From Alphaproteobacteria bacterium (lineage in GTDB: Bacteria > Pseudomonadota > Alphaproteobacteria > JAUHZY01): a DNA stretch of 64,000 nt. The DNA lies in assembly GCA_030425825.1 (NCBI GenBank), contig JAUHZY010000001.1, positions 434,001 to 498,000 on the forward strand. Reading direction: 5' to 3'. Shown in pieces: positions 16,135 through 24,356 of the stretch. The notes below the pieces were generated by a model. The model was not told the DNA's origin and did not search any database. It saw only the letters and a list, made by a program, of their open reading frames with translations. A program made the translations under genes and the position numbers. Within the stretch, counting starts at the first letter, position 1; each line of letters starts with the position of its first letter.

Positions 16135-16857
16135 TTATCGGTTAGCGCTATGCATGTTAGCGCCCAACACAGCAATTTCTTCTTTGCTGGTGATTTCTTT
16201 TGGTCCTGCATCTTTTGAAGAGTTTATTTCGCTCTCTTTTTGCTGTAGGTATAGAGAAGATTTCTCTGTGCCATCAGGTATAAGGACATTTGCCTCAGTG
16301 TCTGGTCGAAAAGCGTCATCAGGTTTTTCTGAGAATGTTTTTATCATGGTATTAACACCAAGAACAGTCGAGATAATGAAGCCCGTTATTCCAGTTATCA
16401 TACCAACCTTAGAGCGTCTCTCATTTCTTCTTTCAGACTTTTCTTTCTTTATTTCTTCCTGTTTTAGGTCGGCGGTGGTTCTGACCATTTTTAGCACATC
16501 ACCGAGTGTTTTCTCTAGTTTTTGTGCTGCTTGTTTGTCTTTGCTGGCAAGGTGCCCTAGGGAAACGTGCAGTTTTCCTAGAAGTTTTCCTGCTGTGCTT
16601 GCTACTTGGTTTGGATTCTTAGAGATGTCTTGTTCGATATTTTTGAAAAAATTGTCAATCTTTGTGAGGTATCCAGAGTCTATTTCAGAGTAGTGTGCAC
16701 GATCATTGGATGTTTGTTCCCACTTTCTAATGCCTTCTAAAACTTTGTTACTTTGTTCATTTATCTCATTCGCAATTTTGATAGTGGCATTGCTGTATAA
16801 AAAACTTTCAAAAGAAGTAAAAACACTTAAAAGCCGGTTTGTATTTTTTGCAGACAT
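16135..16857 (-). CDS. Single-span tail protein F of the paralogue cluster, 240 aa
   Basis: Helical domain with GYLTKIDNFFKNIEQDISKNP (split here, residues about 62-82), the clearest match to YLDKLDTFFSTLEESMQADP of the 8916 protein. A basic stretch (KKEKSERRNERR) precedes the span near 152-172. The 68-residue tail is acidic and ends LGANMHSANR. It is first in an operon with 15337, behind a promoter containing the TATC-N7-GATA element. The tRNA-Ser attachment remnant and the integrated element begin about 160 bp upstream. Function unknown. Confidence 0.58.
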   Translation of the reverse strand: MSAKNTNRLLSVFTSFESFLYSNATIKIANEINEQSNKVLEGIRKWEQTSNDRAHYSEIDSGYLTKIDNFFKNIEQDISKNPNQVASTAGKLLGKLHVSLGHLASKDKQAAQKLEKTLGDVLKMVRTTADLKQEEIKKEKSERRNERRSKVGMITGITGFIISTVLGVNTMIKTFSEKPDDAFRPDTEANVLIPDGTEKSSLYLQQKESEINSSKDAGPKEITSKEEIAVLGANMHSANR

Positions 16858-16887
16858 TTTTCCTCACTCCTTTTTTAACTCCTCCTA

Positions 16888-16916
16888 ATTGTATCTTAAA
16901 TCGATACAAAAGTCAA
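16888..16916 (-). promoter_or_regulatory. Promoter with TATC-N7-GATA, drives 16135-15337 operon
   Basis: On the minus strand TTGACT (16911-16916), 17 nt, TACAAT (16888-16893). A perfect TATC-N7-GATA lies at 16892-16906, at the same place relative to the hexamers as in the promoters at 10749 and 12818. A GGAGGAG ribosome binding site follows. Confidence 0.75.
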
Positions 16917-17018
16917 TGTAGGGTTGTATTGAGGTCGGCTGCATATGGGGTTGCGAGATTTTAGCTTTCTTGTCAGTGATAGATTTTTAAGGGCATTTCC
17001 CTCATATCTATAGCGATA

Positions 17019-17034
17019 AATGGCGGAGAGGATG
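17019..17034 (+). repeat. attL, displaced tRNA-Ser 3' end copy
   Basis: A 16-bp exact copy of 44631-44646. It covers the encoded CCA, the discriminator base and the acceptor 3' strand of tRNA-Ser, marking the left junction of the element. Confidence 0.85.
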
Positions 17035-17149
17035 TCTACAGCTTGAGATCAATTAAGTATTGATTTAGAAGCGTTTTTTGTAGAAATCCTTTCCGACATG
17101 CTCCCTAAAATGCCCCAAGATTACATGGATTTGAAGGGAAGTTTTCAGG

Positions 17150-17359
17150 CTATTTAAGACTACTTGAGCTTTCAAAATCTTTCAATAGTCTTTTTATATC
17201 GGCTTTCCTCCAAGCGGTTGTTCGGACACCTAGTTTTATGCCCTTTGGAAACCGTCCACTTTTAACACCTTTCCACCAAGTAGACTTACCTATTGGGATG
17301 TAGTCCAATATTTCAGGCAGCCTGATAAAGCCCATCTCTTCGCTATTATCTTGTTTCAT
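17150..17359 (-). CDS. AlpA-family excisionase/regulator
   Basis: A 69-residue winged-HTH protein of the AlpA type: IRLPEILDYIPIGKSTWWKG, then SGRFPKGIKLG and WRKADIKRLL. In prophages and P4-like islands, AlpA proteins act as excisionases or activate the integrase. It lies at the far end of the element from the integrase, just inside attL, a common place for a recombination directionality factor. A strong AAGGAGGT precedes the ATG. Confidence 0.85.
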   Translation of the reverse strand: MKQDNSEEMGFIRLPEILDYIPIGKSTWWKGVKSGRFPKGIKLGVRTTAWRKADIKRLLKDFESSSSLK

Positions 17360-17510
17360 ATTACCTCCTTATGGTTGTTGCACAAAAAGCCCTGTGCTGC
17401 GAAATGCAAACAGGGTTCTTTGATTTTGTGAATTAGGATAGAATCAAGCGTTCGCTCGAACAAGTGGTTGAGACTAAAACAGTCCCATGGTTTGGCTAAC
17501 AACCGAAAAA

Positions 17511-17954
17511 TTAGGTTTCTTCCGAATACACTGCATACAAGCCTATTACTGGTAATCCCGCTACAAACCAGTAAATGACTTTTAAGTCATCATAGGCAAA
17601 GAAGTAGTAAATGCAGTACCCCACAAATACTAAAGTAAATAGCAGAGCAATTATGTTCACCATTCCACCTGCATCCTCATTTTTAGCAACTTGCTCTAAG
17701 TACAATCCTAAAATCAGGGCAGATAAAATCAAAATAGAGAACAGCTTAGGAAGCCATTTTTTCTCGCCGCCTTTGTCTTTTGAATAATTGTGTACTGGAC
17801 TATAGGAACATGAGTAAATGATGCCACCACCAGGTGAATGTCCCACCATAACGCAACGATGATTTGAGCGCATTTTCCTGTCTTCTTCCTTACTCCAACT
17901 GTAGAAAGAAAGTACGGTGATGGCCACGGCAAAAAGAAGGTAGAGTAATTTCAT
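17511..17954 (-). CDS. Unrecognised small membrane protein, 147 aa
   Basis: An N-terminal span (about 2-19) is followed by a hydrophilic loop with two Cys (HRCVMVGHSPGG, YSCSYS) and then three spans near 70-87, 98-117 and 125-141. It is divergent from the XRE regulator at 18057, with the GGACTATAGTCC palindrome in the shared upstream region, so it could be under that regulator. No family recognised. Confidence 0.5.
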   Translation of the reverse strand: MKLLYLLFAVAITVLSFYSWSKEEDRKMRSNHRCVMVGHSPGGGIIYSCSYSPVHNYSKDKGGEKKWLPKLFSILILSALILGLYLEQVAKNEDAGGMVNIIALLFTLVFVGYCIYYFFAYDDLKVIYWFVAGLPVIGLYAVYSEET

Positions 17955-18007
17955 TCAATTATGGACTTTGAGCTTGAATGTCAAAAGTGCATATAATTAA
18001 TAAAATC

Positions 18008-18029
18008 TGGACTATAGTCCAAGTATAAT
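18008..18029 (+). promoter_or_regulatory. Palindromic operator and -10 upstream of the XRE gene
   Basis: TGGACTATAGTCCA (18008-18021) is a perfect 14-bp palindrome; its GACTATAGTC core resembles the C-boxes bound by controller proteins of restriction-modification systems. TATAAT follows at 18024-18029, with no good -35, as expected for an activator-dependent promoter. The XRE ATG is 27 bp after the -10. Confidence 0.6.
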
Positions 18030-18056
18030 TTCAATGAATATGCCCTGATTGCAGGC

Positions 18057-18284
18057 ATGGACATTCAACAAGCTTTTGGTGAGACAATTCGTGAGATTCG
18101 GGGAGAAAAAAATTTAACACAAGCAGAGTTGGCAGCAGCCAGTAATCTTGATGAAAGCTACATAAGCGGCATTGAACGTGCCATTAAGAATCCAACTCTC
18201 AAGGTGATGGAACAACTGGCAAAAGCCCTTGAAGTTCAGGTTTGGGTCCTCCTGCGTTTTGCACAAGATAAATTGGACAAATAA
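18057..18284 (+). CDS. XRE-family regulator, controller-protein-like
   Basis: A 75-residue single-domain HTH protein: GETIREIRGEKNLTQAELA, then SNLDESYISGIERAIKNPTL, which fits the Cro/CI fold. Length and sequence are close to C proteins of restriction-modification systems, and a C-box-like palindrome sits at its own promoter, suggesting autoregulation. No methyltransferase or endonuclease gene is next to it, so it is either an orphan controller or a regulator of element genes such as the divergent 17511. Confidence 0.85.
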   Translation: MDIQQAFGETIREIRGEKNLTQAELAAASNLDESYISGIERAIKNPTLKVMEQLAKALEVQVWVLLRFAQDKLDK

Positions 18285-18614
18285 ACAGTTCCTTCATTTA
18301 GACCCATCTCATGGCTTAAACAAATCTATAGGGATGTCCACAAGCCACAATATCAAGCCTTCGGTTTTTGGGTAGTTTTTGATGCTTTTTGTTGACTTTA
18401 AGCGGAATAAAAAACGACCCAAAAAATATTGCACATTGCTCCCATTCAATTTTTGCTGTTTAAGCAATGAGATTGGCGAAGCCTATGATTTGGAAGGCGG
18501 AGCGATTTAACACAAAGTATCTATTGCGCTTATCTGATTGGTGAGTGTGCGGAATTTCATTTGAAATCGGCCAGAACACTCACTGATTTAACAATCAGAT
18601 TTTCAGCGCTTTAC
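18285..18614. other. Intergenic, 330 bp, no gene seen
   Basis: Between the XRE gene and the small ORF before the recombinase. I found no convincing ORF, hairpin with T run, or strong promoter here. The A/T-rich part near 18400-18450 could hold a promoter for the recombinase. Confidence 0.4.
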
Positions 18615-18827
18615 ATGGCAATATCAGTAAAAAAGGCTAAATTGATACTCGAACAAAACGGTAAAACGTTCACGGATGACCAAGTCCGTGAAGTGCTAGA
18701 TTTACTGACCTTTTTTGCTAAAATCCAACTTCAACAACTCCATGAAGACAGCCATCATTTACACCAGAGTCTCGACGGACGAACAAGCCAATGGCTACAG
18801 CCTGAGAGCACAGAAAGAAGAGCTTGA
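18615..18827 (+). CDS. Small helical protein overlapping the recombinase start
   Basis: A 70-residue ORF from the ATG at 18615. Its first 40 residues (AKLILEQNGKTFTDDQVREV) look like a real helix-loop-helix protein of a kind often found just before serine recombinases in mobile elements. The last part overlaps the recombinase by 86 nt in another frame. Role unknown; it may be translationally coupled to the recombinase. The protein-like N-terminal half is the reason for keeping it. Confidence 0.45.
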   Translation: MAISVKKAKLILEQNGKTFTDDQVREVLDLLTFFAKIQLQQLHEDSHHLHQSLDGRTSQWLQPESTERRA

Positions 18828-20364
18828 ACGATATGCCGCTCAAAAGGGCATTCAGGTAATAGGGCATTATGAAGACGATGCCAGCGCAAAGAGTTTCAAC
18901 CGTCCAGAATTCCAAAATCTCTTAAAATACCTCAAGAAGAACAAGGGCAAGGTTAATTACCTATTGGTGTCTAAGTGGGACAGGTTTTCAAGGAACGCCA
19001 CGGAAAGCCTTGTCATGATTCGCACCCTTGAGAGTATGCAGGTTGAAGTAAATGCCATATCTCAATGGATAGACTTTTCAATCCCTGAAAACCTCTTACT
19101 TCTTATGATCTACGTTTCTAGCCCAGAAGTAGAAAACGTGAGAAGGGGGATGAACGTAAAAGCTGGAATGCGTAAAGCCATGTTAGAAGGCAGATGGTGC
19201 AACAATTCACCCATGGGCTACAAGTACATGCGTGACGAGCGAAACAAACCAGTGATTACACCCAATGACAAAGGCCCACTGATTGCGGCCATGTTTGAAG
19301 AATATGCAAGCAGTCTTATTAATCAACAAGACTTGAGACGCAAATACAATCGTTTGGGCCTTTCTATGCAAAAAAGTCATATCAGTCGAGTACTAAGCAA
19401 TCCTATATACATGGGATATATTCGGGTTCCTGCCTGGAAAGACCAGCCCGAGCAAATGGTCAAAGCTGTGCATGAGCCTTTAGTTACCGAGAACCTTTTC
19501 TATCAGGTACAAGACAAGCTCAATGGAAATACAAGGTGCAGTCGTGAAAAGCCAAGCAATGTCTATTTGCCCTTGCGTGGCATTATTAAGTGCGACAGTT
19601 GCGGAAAATACTTAACAGGTAGTGGTTCACGCGGACGACACGGAAAGATTCATTACTACTATCACTGTTCCAAGGGCTGTAAGGAGCGCATAAAAGCGCA
19701 GATTGCCCATGACCATATCAAAGACAGTTTGGCGGAGATTGAACCTATATCAGAGCTACTCAACCTCTATGAAGTTGTATTTGAAAGTTTGGTTGACGAG
19801 AGCTTTAAAGATCAAGCCCGACAATTGGACAAGGTAAAAGCCGACATAAAGAGCCTAGACGACAAGAGCGAGAAGCTGGAAGAGAAGTTTATCCTAGACC
19901 AAATAGAGCCAGCCGTTTACAGCAAGTGGAAAACGAGCTTTGAAAACCAACGCCAGAAGCTACTAAAAGCCAAGGAGAGCGTTAACAAAATACAGCACCT
20001 TAAACGACAATTTAAAGGTGTTCTGCCTTGTTTGTCGAATCTGCCAAAAACCTTTGAAAAAGCCGATCCAGCCACAAAAAAGGCCATAATCGGTTCGCTT
20101 TACGCTCAAAACTTTAGATTCTCAAAAACAGAAAGTCGAACCCCTCAGCCCAATTCTCTAACAGCTATTATCTTGCTGGCAAACAAGGAGTTACGAAACA
20201 AAAAGACACAAAAAAAGGGAACTTCCAGTGGAAATTCCCTTGCAGTAGCCTGCAAGGGTAGATTGTCGAACCCTGAAACAGAGTTCAACCTCTCAAACGA
20301 CGCTTTACTAAACGATATAAGACAACTAGAAACCCTCAAAAACCAACTAGACACGCTAGCCTAA
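18742..20364 (+). CDS. Large serine recombinase
   Basis: A site-specific recombinase of the resolvase/invertase superfamily, 540 residues from the ATG at 18742. The catalytic domain is KTAIIYTRVSTDEQANGYSL (catalytic Ser in RVST), with the conserved SKWDRFSRN loop. The recombinase domain is near residues 150-260. A zinc ribbon follows, with Cys pairs in CDSCGKYL and CSKGC, and then a C-terminal coiled coil (about 350-430). This is the layout of large serine integrases/transposases. The element already has a tyrosine integrase, so this gene may be a nested mobile unit or serve another recombination step. Confidence 0.92.
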   Translation: MKTAIIYTRVSTDEQANGYSLRAQKEELERYAAQKGIQVIGHYEDDASAKSFNRPEFQNLLKYLKKNKGKVNYLLVSKWDRFSRNATESLVMIRTLESMQVEVNAISQWIDFSIPENLLLLMIYVSSPEVENVRRGMNVKAGMRKAMLEGRWCNNSPMGYKYMRDERNKPVITPNDKGPLIAAMFEEYASSLINQQDLRRKYNRLGLSMQKSHISRVLSNPIYMGYIRVPAWKDQPEQMVKAVHEPLVTENLFYQVQDKLNGNTRCSREKPSNVYLPLRGIIKCDSCGKYLTGSGSRGRHGKIHYYYHCSKGCKERIKAQIAHDHIKDSLAEIEPISELLNLYEVVFESLVDESFKDQARQLDKVKADIKSLDDKSEKLEEKFILDQIEPAVYSKWKTSFENQRQKLLKAKESVNKIQHLKRQFKGVLPCLSNLPKTFEKADPATKKAIIGSLYAQNFRFSKTESRTPQPNSLTAIILLANKELRNKKTQKKGTSSGNSLAVACKGRLSNPETEFNLSNDALLNDIRQLETLKNQLDTLA

Positions 20365-20497
20365 AACCTCAAACTGAACATACCGCCTCAATTTTAGAAA
20401 CAACCTCATTTTGGGAATGTCGGATTTGGCCGCCGACCAGTGCTGCGCACGGTTTGAGATAAAAGGCAAACCAAAAGATTTCTGCACCTAAAGACAT

Positions 20498-20520
20498 AAA
20501 AAAGGGGTTTTCGCCCCTTT
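20498..20520. terminator. Bidirectional terminator
   Basis: AAAGGGG (20501-20507), a 6-nt loop and CCCCTTT (20514-20520). On the minus strand a run of seven T follows, so it terminates the membrane-protein operon ending at 20631. It may also serve the recombinase on the plus strand. Confidence 0.75.
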
Positions 20521-20630
20521 AACTTTCAAACACATATCTAGTCACTCAAAAAATAGGTATAGTAAACCAAGGACATGCCAAAATTCCGTCAGAAACCACG
20601 ATTGCTATAAGCAATTGAATCAACCGTATA

Positions 20631-21134
20631 TCATATCATGGATTCAATCCAATGTACAAATAAGGAAACTGCCGAGATGAAGAAAAAGAAAAGAAGAGTT
20701 AAACCGATAGTCTTTACACTTACATTGGATATAAGGGAGACTATTTTTTTTTGCCGCTCAAAACTTTTGATTGTGCGCCCGATTTTGCTTAGTAAATATT
20801 TCAGAGCCAAAACAATAAGCCAGTACACCAAGACTGTAAGGAATGAATAAAAAACACTCCACAGCACACCAAAAGAGAATGGAATCCCATAAGAAATTCC
20901 AGTACTTATTGGATAAGACTCGCTCGAAAAACTCCACTTTTCAAATAAATCAATACTCATTATTAGAAGCCCTTGTGATCCCCAAAGAACCGCTATTAGC
21001 AGAGCTGTGCGATAAGTGAAGTTCAATTTCAATACAAACCACTTAATCACTCCGTAAACCCAAAACAACAATGAGATTAAGCTTGCAAGCTTGGTCCAAA
21101 GATTCTCAATTACATCATTTATGAATGATTCCAT
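20631..21134 (-). CDS. Unrecognised membrane protein, about 167 aa
   Basis: About four membrane spans: residues near 14-35, 45-65, 85-110 and 140-160. I chose the ATG at 21134 (MESFIND) rather than the one at 21152, because it sits right behind the likely end of the preceding reading frame. No domain is recognised. Last gene of the minus-strand cluster with the APC permease and the metalloenzyme, followed by a strong terminator. Confidence 0.5.
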   Translation of the reverse strand: MESFINDVIENLWTKLASLISLLFWVYGVIKWFVLKLNFTYRTALLIAVLWGSQGLLIMSIDLFEKWSFSSESYPISTGISYGIPFSFGVLWSVFYSFLTVLVYWLIVLALKYLLSKIGRTIKSFERQKKIVSLISNVSVKTIGLTLLFFFFISAVSLFVHWIESMI

Positions 21135-21219
21135 CTTAGTTAATGACCACAATTGAGTTTCACAACTGTGGTAAACGCTTTATTGGCCGTTGATGTCAAA
21201 ATACAATCTTTTGGTAGCC

Positions 21220-22071
21220 TTAGATTGTTCCCAAAGGGTTTAACCACTTCCACTTTATAAAGTAACCATAGTCCAGCTTTGGAGCTTCGATAACCCAAAT
21301 AATGCGCCGCCCAGATAACTTCCATTTCGGATTTTCAAATTCAATAAAATTGTTGTTGTCTTCTTTCTTGAAATAGGAAAATTCGAAGGACGTTGTGTCA
21401 ACATTTTCAATTAAATCTGCAATAAGATTCAGCTTTCTAGTAGGGTGCTGTATCGTACATCCTATCGAACTCCCTTCTTCTTCCTGAAGGGAATTCCAAT
21501 AAACTGCCTGATATTCTATGTTGAAAGGATCATACAGTACTTCATCCGAGACATCGAACATCAACTCATATTTTTTGTAAAGAATGTCTCCCTGCTTGTA
21601 TTTGCCCTGGACTTCTTTTGTCAAGCAATCTGGCTGAACACAGGCAAAATCGATTGCTAAACCAGTCGTCCAATGGTTGTTTATAAAGACATTGCTATTA
21701 TCATTCTTTCTTTCAATCAAGTACTTGGTATGATAAAGCATCGGGGAAAATCGAGAAGTCCATTGAATTCTCTTAGGAACTTGCTTCCATGCTTGCATGT
21801 TTATGGTTGTTGTTCTTTCTTTTATTTCAAAACTGGATGGGCTAAACTTTATCTCAGGTTCGCTCACTACGACACTCCAAGCCCTGGTCTTTAGGGATTC
21901 TGGCAAAAAGCTCCATATTGCGGTAAAAACACCAAAAAGCAGTACAACCCACAAAGTAACTTTTGCAAATCTTGACCTATAAAGATACCTAACAACCCAC
22001 TCCTCAAACCCCTTAGGCTCAGATGTTTCTCCTGCACCTGTTTTCGCTTCACGTTCCTGATTATCAGTCAT
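21220..22071 (-). CDS. Unrecognised single-span protein, 283 aa
   Basis: A hydrophilic N terminus, one span near 37-56 (VTLWVVLLFGVFTAIW), then an approximately 225-residue domain rich in beta strands and aromatic residues with three Cys. It is probably outside the cytoplasm. Its start overlaps the end of the permease gene by 8 bp, so the two are probably co-translated. An 86-bp gap separates its stop from the next gene although an alternative frame runs on to 21140, so the C terminus may be changed by a frameshift. Family unknown. Confidence 0.5.
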   Translation of the reverse strand: MTDNQEREAKTGAGETSEPKGFEEWVVRYLYRSRFAKVTLWVVLLFGVFTAIWSFLPESLKTRAWSVVVSEPEIKFSPSSFEIKERTTTINMQAWKQVPKRIQWTSRFSPMLYHTKYLIERKNDNSNVFINNHWTTGLAIDFACVQPDCLTKEVQGKYKQGDILYKKYELMFDVSDEVLYDPFNIEYQAVYWNSLQEEEGSSIGCTIQHPTRKLNLIADLIENVDTTSFEFSYFKKEDNNNFIEFENPKWKLSGRRIIWVIEAPKLDYGYFIKWKWLNPLGTI

Positions 22072-23296
22072 ATTCTATTTTACTTAAACTTTTACCAAAT
22101 CGATCCCAACACAAACTCAAAGTCATCACCGCTAAAGGATATAAAAGATAATATTTCATTGAGACTATTGACACTAGCATAATAGCCAATATAACAAGGG
22201 CAAAAACCCAAGTAATTCCAAAACTAGAAGCCTTCAAATAAGACACACATATCAAGATGTACACCAATACAAAATTCACACTCACAATATTTAGAACAGC
22301 TTCGAATACCGTGTCTGATTTCAATTGCAACACAAATGATAGCATAAATGCTGAAGCCATTAGCAGGATTGCTTGTCTTGGGATCCCATTTCGTTCTCCT
22401 TTAAAAAGCCTGGGGAAAGCTCCACTTTCTGCTCCACTCTGTATCATTGTTGAAATCCCGTAAATCCAACTGATAAAATTAATAAACACGCTGAGCACAG
22501 CGAGCCCCATAACAACAAATATTAACCAACTCGAATACCCATTCTTAAATAGTGTAAAAATTCCAATCCTTGAATTGTCAATTTCTGGAGAAACATTTCC
22601 TGCAACTACTAACGTTAGGCCCAAATACAAGATTCCACATATCAACAAAGCCAAAACCATTGACAAAGGGTAATTTCTCTTACTATTGGTGATCCTTTTC
22701 GCAAAAAATGATAAGTTTTCAAAGCCAGCAAAAGCCCAAAAGCTTATTACAACCCCTTTTCCCATTTTTTTTATCGGGCCAAATTCAAAAAATTCAAAAA
22801 ACTCAAGATGTCCATAACTAAAAAAAAGTATAAATGATAGAGCAAGTAAGAAACAAATTGCCAGGATCTGAAATTTTGAACTTAACTTCAAACCTCTTAG
22901 ATTCACGACTACAGAAACTCCAATAATCAACACCCCGATCAATTTTCCAACCGTTGAAAATCGTTCGCCCACTATCGAGCTAACAATTACAGCGGAAGCG
23001 GGCATACCAAGTATTACGGTGAAAAAGAGAAGCCGTGAAGTAAACCGTCCAAAAGTCGTTCCAAGTACATCAGAAACTACTGAGTGAATTCCAGAAGAAG
23101 ATGAACTCAGAAACACGATCTTCTTAAAAATAAATATTAAAGGAATGCATAATGCAAGACTGATCAACCACACGTACCCAACGCTACTATCGGAATATGA
23201 ATAAGTCAGAGTCGGTAAGAAAAGTAAACCTGAACCAATAACTGAGCCTATCGCCAATCCCAAGGCCTGCCAAAAGGAAATACTAGTTTGATTCAA
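22064..23296 (-). CDS. APC-superfamily amino-acid permease
   Basis: A 12-span inner-membrane transporter. The first span carries LGLAIGSVIGSGLLFLPT, the substrate-binding unwound helix of the APC fold, and a later one reads FWAFAGFENLSFFAKRI, also typical. I chose the TTG at 23296, which overlaps the stop of the upstream gene (TTGA) and gives a usual N terminus; another TTG lies at 23344. It is coupled to a haem-oxygenase-like metalloenzyme, so it probably moves the substrate or product of that enzyme, perhaps an amino acid. Substrate is not shown. Confidence 0.82.
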   Translation of the reverse strand: MNQTSISFWQALGLAIGSVIGSGLLFLPTLTYSYSDSSVGYVWLISLALCIPLIFIFKKIVFLSSSSSGIHSVVSDVLGTTFGRFTSRLLFFTVILGMPASAVIVSSIVGERFSTVGKLIGVLIIGVSVVVNLRGLKLSSKFQILAICFLLALSFILFFSYGHLEFFEFFEFGPIKKMGKGVVISFWAFAGFENLSFFAKRITNSKRNYPLSMVLALLICGILYLGLTLVVAGNVSPEIDNSRIGIFTLFKNGYSSWLIFVVMGLAVLSVFINFISWIYGISTMIQSGAESGAFPRLFKGERNGIPRQAILLMASAFMLSFVLQLKSDTVFEAVLNIVSVNFVLVYILICVSYLKASSFGITWVFALVILAIMLVSIVSMKYYLLYPLAVMTLSLCWDRFGKSLSKIEYD

Positions 23297-24060
23297 GAAA
23301 GTCTTTTTATTTCGGTGCAGACTCCGTCCCAAAAGGATTTCCAAAATTCAACAGATTTATCGAAACCCGCTAAGAACGACGATTTCGCATCTTCTGTTTC
23401 GCAAAACCTTAGAAAGTTGGCTACATTAAGCCTAATATGTTCTTCTTCTACAACATTATGGATTTGAAAAAACAAAGACTCTTCTAATTTTTTCTTTGAA
23501 TCGCTAGCAATCCACAGAGAATCCAAAAGGGTTGAAATATTTTCCTCGGCATTTATTTCCAAGCCAAGGTTCAGTCCGAAAATTTCAAAATCATCCTTTG
23601 CATTTTCCATGTTAGCCAAGTGTTTTGCCAAAACTTCACTGAGTTTAAAGCTAGCATCTTTGTGAAATTCTTCAACACGCTGATGATCTATTCCAACGCT
23701 CTTGATTGAACTTTCAAAGAGAAAGGGATGAATCTCATCTGTATTTCTCCCTCCTAACTCTTCAAATACGATTTGGACCAGATAATGTCTTTTAATATTA
23801 TTTGAAGCCCTTACCATTGCCATTCCTAAAAATAGGGGGACCCAATTAGAAAAATGTTGCCAAAAAGCACCCACCACCAACGCGTTGAACTTATTTTTTT
23901 TCTTATTAAGTTGCCATATACCTCTAAACATTTGCGGTATTTCAGCGCGTTGATAGAAGAATTTAGTCCATTTAATAACGTCAGGGTGTTCCAAGGAGTA
24001 AGTTTTTTCAGAAACGCGATCGGCTATCAATGCACTTTCAAGTGAACCTATGTCTTTCAT
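23293..24060 (-). CDS. Haem-oxygenase-like diiron (HDO/TenA-type) enzyme
   Basis: An all-helical protein of 255 residues with the metal-ligand pattern of the iron-containing redox (HDO) family, which includes UndA, BesC and the SznF central domain. Visible ligands are E101-x9-H111 in FEELGGRNTDEIH, E168, and H201-x3-E205-x2-H208 in HNVVEEEH. The carboxylate usually given by the preceding helix is not evident: residues 61-90 have no Asp or Glu. It may therefore bind one iron, or use another ligand. Known relatives cleave or desaturate amino or fatty acids with O2. It is coupled to an APC permease, so an amino-acid substrate is a guess. First gene of its operon, behind a 9-bp inverted repeat. 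Confidence 0.72.
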   Translation of the reverse strand: MKDIGSLESALIADRVSEKTYSLEHPDVIKWTKFFYQRAEIPQMFRGIWQLNKKKNKFNALVVGAFWQHFSNWVPLFLGMAMVRASNNIKRHYLVQIVFEELGGRNTDEIHPFLFESSIKSVGIDHQRVEEFHKDASFKLSEVLAKHLANMENAKDDFEIFGLNLGLEINAEENISTLLDSLWIASDSKKKLEESLFFQIHNVVEEEHIRLNVANFLRFCETEDAKSSFLAGFDKSVEFWKSFWDGVCTEIKRLS

Positions 24061-24068
24061 TATATTGT

Positions 24069-24088
24069 CTTTTCTTGTGCAAGAAAAG
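24069..24088. promoter_or_regulatory. Inverted repeat just before the HDO-type gene
   Basis: CTTTTCTTG (24069-24077), 2 nt, CAAGAAAAG (24080-24088): a perfect 9-bp inverted repeat ending 8 nt before the start codon at 24060. It could be an operator or a hairpin over the ribosome binding site. Confidence 0.4.
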
Positions 24089-24101
24089 ATAATTTAGGAT
24101 A

Positions 24102-24131
24102 TTAAAAATCACCCAATTGGGTGATTTTTAA
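24102..24131. terminator. Perfect palindromic bidirectional terminator
   Basis: A 30-bp perfect palindrome with a CACCCAATTGGGTG core flanked by A5 and T5 tracts, so it has a T run in both directions. It ends the operon at 26197-24180 and isolates it from the HDO-permease operon. Confidence 0.8.
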
Positions 24132-24179
24132 AGAAAGTTACTGAGATGCTCTTCCTTAAACCTACAAATACCACATTGC

Positions 24180-24356
24180 CTATTTCCACTTAAACGAACC
24201 ACCAAGAATGTCAACTACATCTTTACCAAACCCTGAATCCTTCTTGGCGTCTTGGTGATACATCAACAGGTCGGGTTTGCCTTCGGCTTCTTTGGGTAGC
24301 TCAATTCCTTTAAGCTTCATCCAGCGTGCCTTGCCCCTTGAAAACCATTTTTTCAT
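24180..24356 (-). CDS. Small basic protein, 58 aa
   Basis: Starts at the ATG whose ATGA overlaps the stop of the VWA-like lipoprotein gene (24353-24356). A basic N terminus (MKKWFSRGKARWMKLKG) is followed by a hydrophilic C terminus. No signal or span. Family unknown. It is the last gene of a tightly overlapped operon, ending at a strong terminator. Confidence 0.5.
   Translation of the reverse strand: MKKWFSRGKARWMKLKGIELPKEAEGKPDLLMYHQDAKKDSGFGKDVVDILGGSFKWK

Noticed and set aside
18057-18284. Complete restriction-modification system
   Set aside because: Only a controller-like protein and its palindrome are seen; no methyltransferase motif or endonuclease gene is within the element.
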